Positions 11,010 through 19,902 of a DNA stretch of 64,000 nt are shown in pieces. The stretch covers positions 5,201,001-5,265,000 of the forward strand of contig CANUEZ040000031.1 in assembly GCA_948099385.1 (NCBI GenBank), read 5' to 3'. How positions within the stretch are numbered: position 1 is the first letter of the stretch; each line of letters begins with the position of its first letter. Under the pieces are notes generated by a model, which saw nothing but the letters and a program-made list of their open reading frames with translations, had not been told where the DNA came from and ran no database searches. Source of the DNA: Fasciola hepatica. Lineage: Eukaryota; Platyhelminthes; Trematoda; Plagiorchiida; Fasciolidae. The translations under genes and the position numbers were made by a program.

Positions 11010-11613
11010 ATCAGGAATTGCGAGATTCAGAGTAGCTTTCGTGAACCTGCATCATCTGTGGCGTCGCCTTAACATGCGGCTTTCCCTCAAATGAAAGGTG
11101 TACTGTGCCGCTGTTCGCAGTGTTCATATTTGCGTTTGCGAGATGTGGCCCTTCTGTGTTGAGGATGCCCGGAGGCTTTCTGTATTCTACCACCTGTTTC
11201 TCCGAAGCATTGCTCATGTCTGGTGGGAACATCGGGTGAGAAATGACGAGGTTTGTCGTCGGATGTTTGGTGCTGCTAGTCGCCCCATGACAGAGATAAT
11301 CATTCTACACCGCCTCCGATGGCTCGGGCCCTTTTTTGCGTATGCCTGCCCATCGTTTAACTTTCCGCCCTCTTTTGCACGTGCAGTGCAATGTTGGGAG
11401 AAACGGAATGACGATCGGGTTATGACTTGGCGCAGGGCTGTGGAGAAGAAGTTAGCTTCGGCTTTGGCTCCAGTTGGTACTTCCCGCCTTCTTGACTGGG
11501 GCCCAAGAGATGAGGATTACCGCTGGTTAGGGACGCTGAGAGATATGGCTCAGAACCGATTCCAGTGGTGCGAATGCTGTATAGCCTATTTTTTGACTTT
11601 GCTTTCCACATAA
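11010..11613 (+). pseudogene. C-terminal fragment of the LINE polyprotein
   Basis: The frame reads RRLNMRLSLK, a stop, then VYCAAVRSVHICVCEMWPF, FLRSIAHVWW, RNDEVCRRMFG, LHRLRWLG and finally RLLDWGPRDEDYRWLGTLRD and MAQNRFQWCECC. It is the conserved tail downstream of the RT palm in this LINE family and has several relics elsewhere in the window. One stop lies near 11090, and the part after LRWLG is partly scrambled. Confidence 0.75.
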
Positions 11614-11781
11614 ACAATTCAGAAACAGACAAGAAAATCTACAAAACGAGTACGGCGAAAATACTATGAAAATTTGCGCTTACTTGTTTTAACTTTTATG
11701 CTGACTGTTCACCTCCCGCCCAGCAACTTTGTAATTTTTCTCTCTAGTTGGTTTAGCACCACGTTTATTCCCAAGCGGTTG

Positions 11782-11783
<2 letters not shown>

Positions 11784-11831
<48 letters not shown>
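11784..11831. repeat. (TA)n microsatellite
   Basis: An uninterrupted TA run of about 24 units lies 170 bp after the end of the LINE coding region. LINEs of this type can end in simple repeats, but a direct link is not shown. Confidence 0.95.
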
Positions 11832-11835
<4 letters not shown>

Positions 11836-11989
11836 AATGTGGGTACAACAGCCCATTCTGCCAAGAGGCCTGATTTGTTGGGAGTTATTTGCTTGGAGTT
11901 AACGGGACAGATATCGTGTATCCTTTCGAAGCTGTCATAGAGGACAGCATCTGAACAAAGTTAACTTGGTGATTCGGATCTGCCCGGAC

Positions 11990-12125
11990 CGAATCGAGGT
12001 GGTGCAGCGGTATCGCACACGCATTCGAGGTGAAAGGTCTCGGGTTCAAACCCTGGGTACGGCGGAGGATATGCGCTAGTGATGAGCTCTATCAACAGCG
12101 AAACTCGAGTGTGGAGCTTCGGAGG
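11990..12125 (+). repeat. tRNA-promoter SINE with a hammerhead-like core
   Basis: An A box (TGGTGCAGCGG, 12000-12010) and a B box (GGTTCAAACCC, 12043-12053) are spaced as in a tRNA gene, so this is a SINE driven by RNA polymerase III. About 25 bp later comes GTGATGA (12079-12085), a stem GCTCT/ACAGC with loop ATCA (12086-12099), then GAAA (12100-12103). That is the hammerhead core order CUGAUGA - stem II - GAAA, but the first C (C3) is G, one stem pair is C/C, and no good cleavage triplet or stem I is seen. Schistosome Sm-alpha SINEs have exactly this tRNA-then-ribozyme order. I infer a decayed relative. Confidence 0.6.
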
Positions 12126-12129
12126 GCAA

Positions 12130-13130
12130 AGTTAGGTTGATGATCTGAGGTTTGTGCTTGAAGGGTGGAGACCAAAGGACCGTCAGCAAGACAAAGGTTC
12201 ACCAATCCCACATGCTGCTCATAAGTAATTGCGTGATACTGATATGGAATTGTTTAGAATATAACAAACTTGCGTATAAAAAGACACACATGGGCACACA
12301 CGCACAGTGCATCCATCTCGAACGCAACCGTTTCAGCTAGTTAAGTTGGTAAACAGAACATGACAGTACTTGTTCTCAGCGAAGGGTCTCATTCAACCGA
12401 AATTACCGTAATCCTTCCTCATGAATAGGAAAACAAAAATGATAATACAATAAAAGTACAGTATCAACTAGATTGGAATTGGCCAGTGAATAGCTAGAGA
12501 TATGAAAGAGGTAAGCCTAGTGTGGTTAATTCACCTACAACGATGTGGAGAGTAATATTTCTGAACGACTACTGGTGAAAAGAGTCTAGTCTCCACTCCA
12601 CAGTTTTTCTTGTTTCAGTCATTCAGTGAATCCGGAATGCGTAAACAAGGCTGACGAAGAGGCATTCAGTATCACTCCAACTGAATTCAGTTCAGTGCTT
12701 TCAGCCGTTCTCCTCGCAAGCCTATACCCAATTTGTTTTTGTCTTCTTAAGAGGAATAAATTGAACTGCGAAGAGAGGAAGAAATAGGTAAGAAAAGTAA
12801 GACATAAGCGAAACTCATGTAGACCAGTAAAGGGGGTCGAATCCACGCATGCCACTGACCGCGTTACATAGCCACATAGCCCATAGTCTACAACTTCCGG
12901 GCAGGTAGAACTAGTGGACCGAATCTGGAAATCAAACACGTCATACTCAGTCGAGCCTCCTGGTAAAGTTTGAATGCCTTTTTGAACTTTAAAGTACAGA
13001 ACATCCTGAAATATTCTTTAAAACTTTGCCCTCTTTGGAGGGGGATTTCTGATGAAAGCGGGGAACGCGCAACTCGTATTCCAGGCGCAGGAATCCGCGG
13101 TCAATCCCTACTTGCTCCAAAGACTGACTA
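12130..13130. other. No gene recognised
   Basis: Nothing beyond short frames is visible. A 106-codon minus frame at 12619-12939 shows no known motif. Confidence 0.5.
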
Positions 13131-13134
13131 GTGA

Positions 13135-13350
13135 GACCTAACAGTAGTGTTCGCAACACCTGAACTGATAGCAAGTATTGGAATCACTCCGACACGGAAC
13201 TAAGCAAACAGAAGTAGCAAAAAATGAAGGGCTACGGAATTGAACGCCTATTGCTTTTCAAAAATGATGTGTATAAATTTCAACTGAAAAAACTAATTTG
13301 CAGATTAAAAGTTGATCATTTAAAGTGAGCTTTTGCTGCACCTGCTTCCT
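13135..13350 (+). repeat. Dispersed repeat, copy 1 of 2
   Basis: It aligns in the same orientation with 43080-43295. Shared landmarks are ATCACTCCGAC.CGGAACTA, AGTAGC.A and GCTTTTGC.GCA.CTG. Similarity is around 65-70% by eye. The repeat type is unknown, and no open frame or terminal structure is visible. Confidence 0.5.
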
Positions 13351-13814
13351 TCAGTTTAGGCATGGGGTGTTTGTAATCCATGGTCATTCAAGTGCGATCG
13401 GTTTGTTTTTTGATATGTTTTCAGCAAGCACAATTTTACACAGTTAAGCAAGACAATCATTCTGAATTCCGGTCTTTCAAAGTTGAATTTGAGTTGATTT
13501 GCGGTCTGGTAAAATAAAGCTTGTTTTCTTTTTTTTTTACAAAACATAGAGTAGCCAGAGGTAAACAAAGAAAGCCCGGTTTATTGGTAAATTCTCATTT
13601 TGGTTCGAAGTGTGACCACAAGGATTCAAACATTTTCTCACTGAAGTACGAACCTTCGCTAACCAAACACTGCATACGTTGGCTTTGGCTGCTGCTTTCA
13701 TGGACAGCCTCGATGGGAAATTTAAAGAATCCAGAGTATGGTGAGTGTACGAAGAGAACTACTTTTGGTAATATCAAGTCGACAAGCAATATTAGTCAAC
13801 GTAAAAGCACCACT

Positions 13815-14078
13815 ATTGGCGACAGTGAGCCATATCTTCTAATATATTTAACCACTGAGTATGCAGATCTCCTGGACCCCACCCAGGAAGCCTAAAATGC
13901 GTTCCTTGGTGAAGTTCATTGGCTAGATTTTTTATACCGTGCTTCCATTTAAGGAACTGACTATCCTTGCTCCGCTTCCAGTTACTATTATCCTCAGAGA
14001 ATCCGACCCGAGGACATGCTCAGAGCATGTCTCAACCACCTTAGTTTGGTGATCTTTAGTGTTTCGTCTGTTGATTCG
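13815..14078 (-). pseudogene. RTE-like LINE C-terminal relic
   Basis: The minus strand reads STDETLKITKLRWLRHALSM, then a degraded stretch, then KHGIKNLANELHQGTHFRLP, GWGPGDLHTQWLNILEDMAH. This matches the tail signature of the window's main LINE family (LRWLGHVLRM ... RLPGWGPRD ... WLETL.DMAQ). At least one frameshift or stop interrupts it. It is a 5'-truncated dead copy. Confidence 0.7.
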
Positions 14079-14109
14079 TCCCGGGTGCATATCGCTCCAT
14101 TCAGATTTG

Positions 14110-15928
14110 CGTCATATGCATTTGAAAGTGACAAAGTAATTCGGAGCCATTGTGTTTTTTGCTGGTTTGAACATCGTTATCATCGGCATGTAATCGGTCA
14201 CACCTCGCATTTGTTGTCCGTACATTACACCTTCAGGTGCGGAAAAGCAAAATAAACGTAATCCGACCCAACTTCGTTGTGTTGCGCGAGACAAAATTCG
14301 TGGTTATTTATCGAAACCGGTTTGAATAGTCTCGAGATAATCGTGGCCTATTTAGAAAACCCGAAAGAAATCTCGTGGTACATTCACACCTACGTGAAAC
14401 AGGTCGATCAGGTGAAATCAGCTGCGGCCTCAGGTTTGCTTAGGAAATGATAAGGGAGCGTAGATCGGAGTGCAACAAACTTCATCCGATTCACCTGTCA
14501 ATACGTGTACACCAAGTCCAGGCAGAAGTGGTGCGAAAACGCGGACAATTACTGGATACATTTCCCATGGTACGTTCGACTCTGGTTTGACAGAGCAGCA
14601 AAAGTGTGAATCAGAAATTTGGCATTTATTGATTGAATGATCTACAGAGTAGAATGGAGTTCAGGTATTTCCACCATCGGCCAACGTTTTCCCCTATCAG
14701 CAGAAGAGTGAGCACTTATAGATGATCAGGTTATTCATTTTTTTGTTGCACTTTTCTCATGACTAACAAAAGTTTTCTTCATCGATTTTACTTACTTCGT
14801 AAACAACGAGTCAGCCAAACAAATGAGGGTGTGGAAATGTGTCGCTTTTGCTTGTGCAAAGCACACATTGAAGCCAACCGGAATTGCCGTCATCTCATGT
14901 ACTTAACGGAAACGTTGATTCACACGATGGTGATAAAAATGTAGAAAAAATCATACCATCTCACTCGACCTTGTTTACGACTACTGCATAATAATAATAA
15001 CAATAGTAACGATAATAATATTAGGCTAACCAATTGTCTTCTGTTCTGCATCAATAAATGTGTTCTTTGCTGAAACAACGATAATCCTGCACGAAACGGT
15101 TGTGGTTGAACTGGGAATATATTTTCTTTAGAAAATAGAAACTTTATTTTACCTTCAGTCCAAAGTGATTAGCGAAGGGAATCAAAATTCGAATGAGTAG
15201 TCCATGTGTAATCTAGCAGACTGTGCTTGTCAAGCAAGTGCAACAAAAATATTGGCGGGAAAAGAAAGTAATCAGAGAGAGGTTTTTAGAAAAGACACTC
15301 AGAAGGAAAACCTTCTCATTTATTTATCTGCAATGTTCATATTGTCAAGAATTATGACTATTTCAGGGCCGTATCAATCTGAGCTTTACCGAAGGCTGAT
15401 TTTAGATGTGAATGCCGAGGCTGAAAAGGAGATTCCATATGGGATTCGTTGTACTTGACCACCCTATACAAATTCTATCACGTACACTCCCATAGTGGTG
15501 GAGTATGCCGTATACAGACATCGATCCAGTGGATTAGTAGGTTCATGTGACCTGAGGGTGCAATCAACTGATGCCCCTTTGCGTGCGCCTTTTTATTGGC
15601 TGAGCTACGTTTTTCTCCTGCTGTTATTCTAGAATTTACTATTATCTTTCTTGAAACAATGATTCTCTCCTGTTGCTCAAATTCTCGACTGGAAAGTGTA
15701 CATTTAAAACATTATGCCTCTTGTGCGTTGTGTAACTCTGAAATGCTGGTGATTGGTACCAATTGAGTTTGGATTAGAAAAAAAACAGATTGGATGGCTA
15801 GGTGTTGTTATCTGCGCTCATCCGGCTAAGATGACTGTGCCCTCTGTGATCAGTACGAACACTATTACAATCTTCTCAATGAAGTGTGATCTATTACACT
15901 GTCCGAATACACAACTTCATATTCATGT
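14110..15928. other. No gene recognised
   Basis: The frames are short and unrecognised (up to 84 codons at 15204-15458). A short ATA-rich tract lies near 14990-15030. Confidence 0.5.
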
Positions 15929-16304
15929 TGTAAATGGAAATGCTGGAGCAACAGAACAAAGTGAATATCGAACCGATCGGACCAACCAATGGAGAGCCAC
16001 AGGCCAAAGAACAGACAGGCTGCATCCCGCAGCAGACAAAAAGAGACACACGGACTAGCAGATGGGACGTGGCAGAGTCTCAGGCAACCATGTGAGGAGC
16101 TACCGATCAAGCAGTCAACCGGAACAATTGGACCAGCCGAACGGAAATGGCGTGCAAAAAAGTCAAGCTAATGACCGCAGGCACTGTTGCTGCAGCGCGG
16201 TCTGGAAAAAGGGCTATATGGACGGTTGTGCGTGTTTCACTGACTTGAATTGTTTGGCCGTCCAAATACAGATGTGATACACTCGTCTCACCTTCTTCGT
16301 TACA
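15929..16304. mobile_element. Short TIR/LTR-bounded element, copy 1
   Basis: This aligns along its length with 55595-56035 in the same orientation. It starts TGTAAATGGAAATGCTGG and ends with the reverse complement of TGTAACGAAGAAGG. Internal shared blocks include CGCGGTCTGGAAAAGGG-like and TTTGGCCG text. It is shorter than copy 2 through internal deletions. The flanks (ATGT left, ATAT right) would fit a 4-bp duplication with one change. No coding capacity is present, so it is a non-autonomous element or solo LTR. Confidence 0.6.
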
Positions 16305-16329
16305 ATATGTGTACAGTATTTGTCCATGA

Positions 16330-17580
16330 TTCCCAGCTAAACAAGAATATAGACGAATGTTTGATGCACGCAGATGTATTTCAGTGAAACGGGCGAGACG
16401 GATTACTGAGCAAGAAGCCTTTCGGAGGTGGGATAGCGATCTACGTCAGATCATCTTGTAGCGGTAAATTCACAGTTATTTTGAAGAACTTGTCAAACGG
16501 TATTGACTGTTGAGATTGTTTCTAGATTTGCTCGTTTTCGAGATACTATTATCACGTATAAAGCCTCTTTCTGCTCACTGCCAGACATTGAGTCTTCCTA
16601 CGATGCCCTCATACCACTCCCAGTTCGTCTTTTGGATGAAGATTTACGTGTTATTGTTTGAGATTTCAATCATGCTAGCGAGTACGCCCCACTTTCTTTC
16701 AAGTTAACAAATATCAGGCATTCTCCCACGAAAACAACTTCTATGTTGGACAAAGTAGTCACCAGTCACCCTGAGTCACTCGCCCTTAGATTGAAAACAC
16801 CTATTTCTACAGGTGATCGTAGCCTACTTCTTCTGTAGCCGAAAATTGATTCACACACCGCTCGTCGATTCTTCAGGGAAAAGGATCAGGTAAAACTTCG
16901 CCTTCGAAACTTTTCGTCAAACCTTATCTTTCTACTGATTGCAGCTATGGGCGCTGCCTTTTCAAGATTTTCTTCCGGTGCACTTCACCTCCTTCTCGTC
17001 GGGAAAGCCTTTCTTCTGCAATTCTTAGACATAGGGCTCCTAAACTTCCGGAGCTCATTGCAATTTTTTAAAGAATCCTTATCCTAGTATCCAGTCCTTG
17101 AATTTTAGTGACCAGTCAACATCATCCTAACTCCAAAGGGCATCAACACAAAAAGGCACAGAAAAGACTTTTTGTCAGACAGTTCTCACTTCAGTAGCAC
17201 TAAAAATCCATGAGGAGGCTATAATTAATGACCTTTAAACCCACCAGAATTTACCTCCTGATCATTGTTGTTTTGCCTGCAGAATCAAAAGATCCACTCT
17301 CGATGCCGTAGCTTTCTTGGTCCAAATCATTACTAAATCCATCGGATCTGTCCACTGCGTTTCTTGATTATTCATCAGCCTTTGATTCAGTATCCTACTC
17401 TCCTTTCCTTCAAAAGCTCCGAGCTTTCACTGTGCCTTCTTCGTGCCTATTTAGCTAATTTTATAACAGAATGCCAAAAACTAAGATAGAGTGCAAAGGT
17501 TCCAAATCCGTTATCAACGTATCTGGAGTCATACAAAGTGTTGTGTTGTCCCGTTATTTTCCACTTATGTCAGTGATTTA
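16330..17580 (+). pseudogene. Decayed LINE (endonuclease to RT)
   Basis: Many stops and frameshifts interrupt a plus-strand LINE. Readable islands are GGGIAIYVRSSC (endonuclease start, about 16425), a poorly conserved middle, ILTPKGINTK-like text near 17130, STLDAVAFLVQIITKSIGS and VHCVFLDYSSAFDSVSYSPF with LQKLRAF (RT motif A, about 17300-17420), and GVIQSVVLSRYFP in the position of motif B (about 17525). The motifs are unlike those of the RTE-like family here, so this is probably a different clade (CR1 or Jockey type). Clearly dead. Confidence 0.6.
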
Positions 17581-18717
17581 CAGTTCCTTCTTAGTCTGCT
17601 CTACTTAAATACACTGATTGTTGTTCCTTGTCATGCATAATCTTTTCACCGTGTGAAGGTGAAACACGGGAGTAGTTCATTCGAGCTACGAGTACAAAGG
17701 CTCCTCTATCGCCTTGCAATCGTCTCTTCACAAAGAACCACTGCAAACATAGTACTTTGAACCAGACCGACGGTTTGCGCTGAATAAGTGACATCTGATA
17801 GAAGACTCTGGCCGCTATCAGAATTTTAGTTTGTGATTATCATAGGTGTCCAAAAACCACATGATATTTGAGGTCGCTTTCAGACAAAGTAAGTTGGATG
17901 CATCCAAAAGTAACACGATTTAAAAAGTCGATTTGACGATAACTGGCACTGTTTGTTCTACTGGGTGATCCAATTTATATCGACAAGTGCGACGTAAGAC
18001 ATTTCTTTACTACCAATTATAGGTGGTGTACGGTCGGTTATGTCAGCGTCGACAAAAATTACGAACAGAAACAGCCACGAGATTTGGATAATCAAAAAAG
18101 TAACCACAGCTAATGGGCGACAACGAACTACTGGGGCTAAATCAAGAGAATAGTTGATGGGGAAAGGTAACCTAGAGTAACCTGGGATCCAAGTCCCGGA
18201 TGCTATGATAATCCTTCGACCACGATATTTTATGGACTGAAAGTAGATCAAATAGATCGGTTAACATTAACAATGAAACTGAGTTTCGTCAAATTGAACC
18301 GTGATCAGGTCCCTATGCATTTTCAAGGAATAAATCAATAATAAGCGTGTCCTTATGCAGCTTCCGTTAAACAACTGTGCGAAACGTAGAGTCCTTAATC
18401 CGACTGACATATCTGGAGTCAGCTAATTCGCTTCACTAGCTTCCACGACCACCTTCACTGGTGAGTAGTGTGCGAGCAAGTACCTGATTTGAATTCTAGT
18501 TTCGTGGATGTTACCCTGTTTGGCCTACCAACAAGCATTTAAGTAGTAAGTTGCGAGATTCGACCTCCATGGGGAGTACCCAGTATCCTTGTCCACAATG
18601 TACAGAAGACTGAAATATTAACTCGTCGGGATGCATGAAACATTTACTTGACTGAATCTGACTTCACTATACAATATGGTTTTGGTGTTCTGTGATCTTC
18701 AGTCCATCATAATTGTC

Positions 18718-18729
18718 ACTCTTTGTATT
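18718..18729 (+). repeat. Left 12-bp direct repeat of PLE family 2, copy 1
   Basis: ACTCTTTGTATT here is repeated exactly at 19891-19902, just outside the right terminal repeat. It probably marks the target-site duplication. Confidence 0.6.
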
Positions 18730-18781
18730 TGAAACATTGGGTCCCCTTTATCCAATTCATGAAAACGGAGAGAAGACATAA

Positions 18782-18825
18782 GTCGCGAGATGCAAGCATT
18801 TCGTTTACTCTTGTCAACCGCGGAC
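18782..18825 (-). ncRNA. Hammerhead-like fold in left terminal repeat, PLE2 copy 1
   Basis: Read on the minus strand this is the same fold as described at 19822-19865. Helix I is GTCCGCGG/TCGCGAC, the core is TTGACAA, helix II is a single G-C pair around AGTAAA, then GAAA, and helix III ATGC/GCAT has four Watson-Crick pairs across a TT loop, with C at the cleavage position. Core positions 3 and 8 are U and A instead of C and G. It lies antisense to the PLE coding strand. Confidence 0.45.
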
Positions 18826-18828
18826 GTA

Positions 18829-19690
18829 TTCACCCAAACCTCAGTGTATCTCACGAAGAAGAACGTGATAACAGTTTGTCCTTTCTAGATATTCTATTAA
18901 CCAGGCGTCAGGATGGGACTCTACAGCGCAGAATCCACCGAAAAGCAACGTGGGGCGGTCGTTATTTACAATTCTCCAGCTTCGCCCCAGTGGCTTACAA
19001 ACGTGGATTGGTCAGAACTCTCTTCAACAGAGCCCAGAAAATATGTACAGAGGATCAAATACAAAACGAAGAAGAGTTCATAAAAAGAACGCTGCTGGCT
19101 AACGGTTATCCGGAAAACTTTATCAGACAACATCAGAGGCTGAGAATTGTGCGCGAGAAAACAATGAACGTGGAAAAGAAGCAAGTTTTTATCACTTTAC
19201 CTTTCAAAGGAGATCATTTATTCAATCAAATAAATTGTAATCTCAAGTCAGCTCTAAGGCACACATACACAGCGGCGCAGTTGCGTTTGCTGCAGACGAC
19301 CAAAAGGTTATGTTTTCAAAATCACTCAAATAGTCTTGCTGATCCCAGTGTTTCACATATTGTCTATCAGTTCACTTGCAGTTGCGGTGACGTATACATT
19401 GGCAGGACGGATCTTTTCTTGACTCAACGATTGTCAGTACACATACCCAAATGGCTGTCAAACTTGATGGCGCAACCTGCTGGGGCAATACACAACGACG
19501 TGAAATCGCCAGCTTCTTCGATTGGAAGACACTTGATTGCATCAGCTCACAAAGTTGAACTGACCTAGTGTTTCAAACCAATGTTGCGCAATCCAACACC
19601 GAAAGTATTAGCGTTCAGTGAAGCTATTCTTATCATGACGCATTATCCAGCACTCTGTACACAAAAGCGATAGACCCAAAATATTTGTTT
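18829..19690 (+). pseudogene. PLE family 2 C-terminal RT tail and GIY-YIG endonuclease, copy 1
   Basis: A plus frame encodes the region after RT motif C: HPNLSVSHEE, LSFLDILLTRR, APVAYKRGLVRTLFNRAQKI, LPFKGDHLFNQI, then the GIY-YIG nuclease (VYQFTCSCGDVYIGRT). The order matches residues 290 onward of PLE family 1, but the sequences are well diverged. The open frame starts at 18723 inside the inverted repeat, so its first 30 or so residues are not PLE protein. A TAG at 19566-19568 is followed in the same frame by CFKPMLRNPTPKVLAFSEAI, which continues the PLE C-terminus, so the true end is near 19690 and the gene is broken. The RT palm is absent. Confidence 0.75.
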
Positions 19691-19732
19691 ACCTTAGAGT
19701 TCACACGACAGACTTCACTCTCCCCAACGTAC

Positions 19733-19890
19733 CCACTATAAGAACTTTCGATCGTGCCTACTTTACTGTTGCAATTACCCTCCCCCCTACCGTACCATGT
19801 ATATATACTGACACGTTTTACGTCCGCGGTTGACAAGAGTAAACGAAATGCTTGCGTCTCGCGACTTATGTCTTCTCTCCGTTCTCATGG
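19733..19890 (+). repeat. Right terminal repeat of PLE family 2, copy 1
   Basis: It is the reverse complement of the left terminal repeats at 18730-18828 and 24980-25163. It begins just after the block that is identical between the two family 2 copies and carries the hammerhead-like fold in sense orientation. Confidence 0.75.
19822..19865 (+). ncRNA. Hammerhead-like fold in right terminal repeat, PLE2 copy 1
   Basis: Helix I pairs GTCCGCGG (19822-19829) with TCGCGAC (19859-19865) using seven pairs and one bulged C. The core strand TTGACAA (19830-19836) occupies the place of CUGAUGA. Helix II is only G19837-C19844. GAAA is at 19845-19848, helix III is ATGC/GCGT with a TT loop (19848-19857), and C19858 is the predicted cleavage base. 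Short helix III is typical of hammerheads found in PLEs. C3 and G8, which pair in the active hammerhead, are U19830 and A19835 here, so a pair could be kept. Activity is unknown. Confidence 0.5.
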
Positions 19891-19902
19891 ACTCTTTGTA
19901 TT
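19891..19902 (+). repeat. Right 12-bp direct repeat of PLE family 2, copy 1
   Basis: An exact copy of 18718-18729, lying immediately outside the right terminal repeat. Confidence 0.6.

Larger units (their letters stand above)
9991..11613 (+). mobile_element. RTE-like LINE copy with internal deletion
   Basis: The copy has the start of the endonuclease, then jumps straight to the C-terminal part of the polyprotein. The endonuclease part (about 10435-11000) includes TLATFNVQTLM, GTRIQDS and LAGDMNERVG. From about 11010 the text is the far C-terminus (LHHLWRRL, VYCAAVRSV, LHRLRWLG, LDWGPRDEDY, LRDMAQNRFQW). Compared with the minus-strand copy at 27.7-31.1 kb, the whole RT core is missing, roughly 2 kb. 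An in-frame TAG at 10481-10483 and the stop in SLK*KVYC break the frame. The usual catalytic glutamate of ETRIQD is glycine here. It is a dead copy. The clade (RTE/SR2-like) is my recollection of trematode LINEs. Confidence 0.75.
18730..19890 (+). mobile_element. PLE family 2, copy 1 (5'-truncated, inverted terminal repeats)
   Basis: The insertion consists of a left inverted terminal segment (18730-18828), a 5'-truncated PLE coding region that begins after the RT catalytic motif, a 3' region, and a right terminal segment (about 19733-19890). The two terminal segments are reverse complements of each other over the part they share. A perfect 12-bp direct repeat flanks the unit. The 5' junction falls at CCGCGGACGT|ATTCACCC. 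This arrangement, a truncated body with an inverted copy of the terminal repeat upstream, fits Penelope insertions. Confidence 0.8.

Noticed and set aside
11990..12065. Functional tRNA gene
   Set aside because: A and B boxes are present but acceptor and anticodon stems do not form cleanly, and SINE body sequence follows. The same applies to the tRNA-like relics at 950 and 49697.
18723..18828. N-terminal part of the 281-codon frame as PLE protein
   Set aside because: These bases belong to the inverted terminal repeat and match the repeat in copy 2 and at the right end, so the apparent start is artificial.
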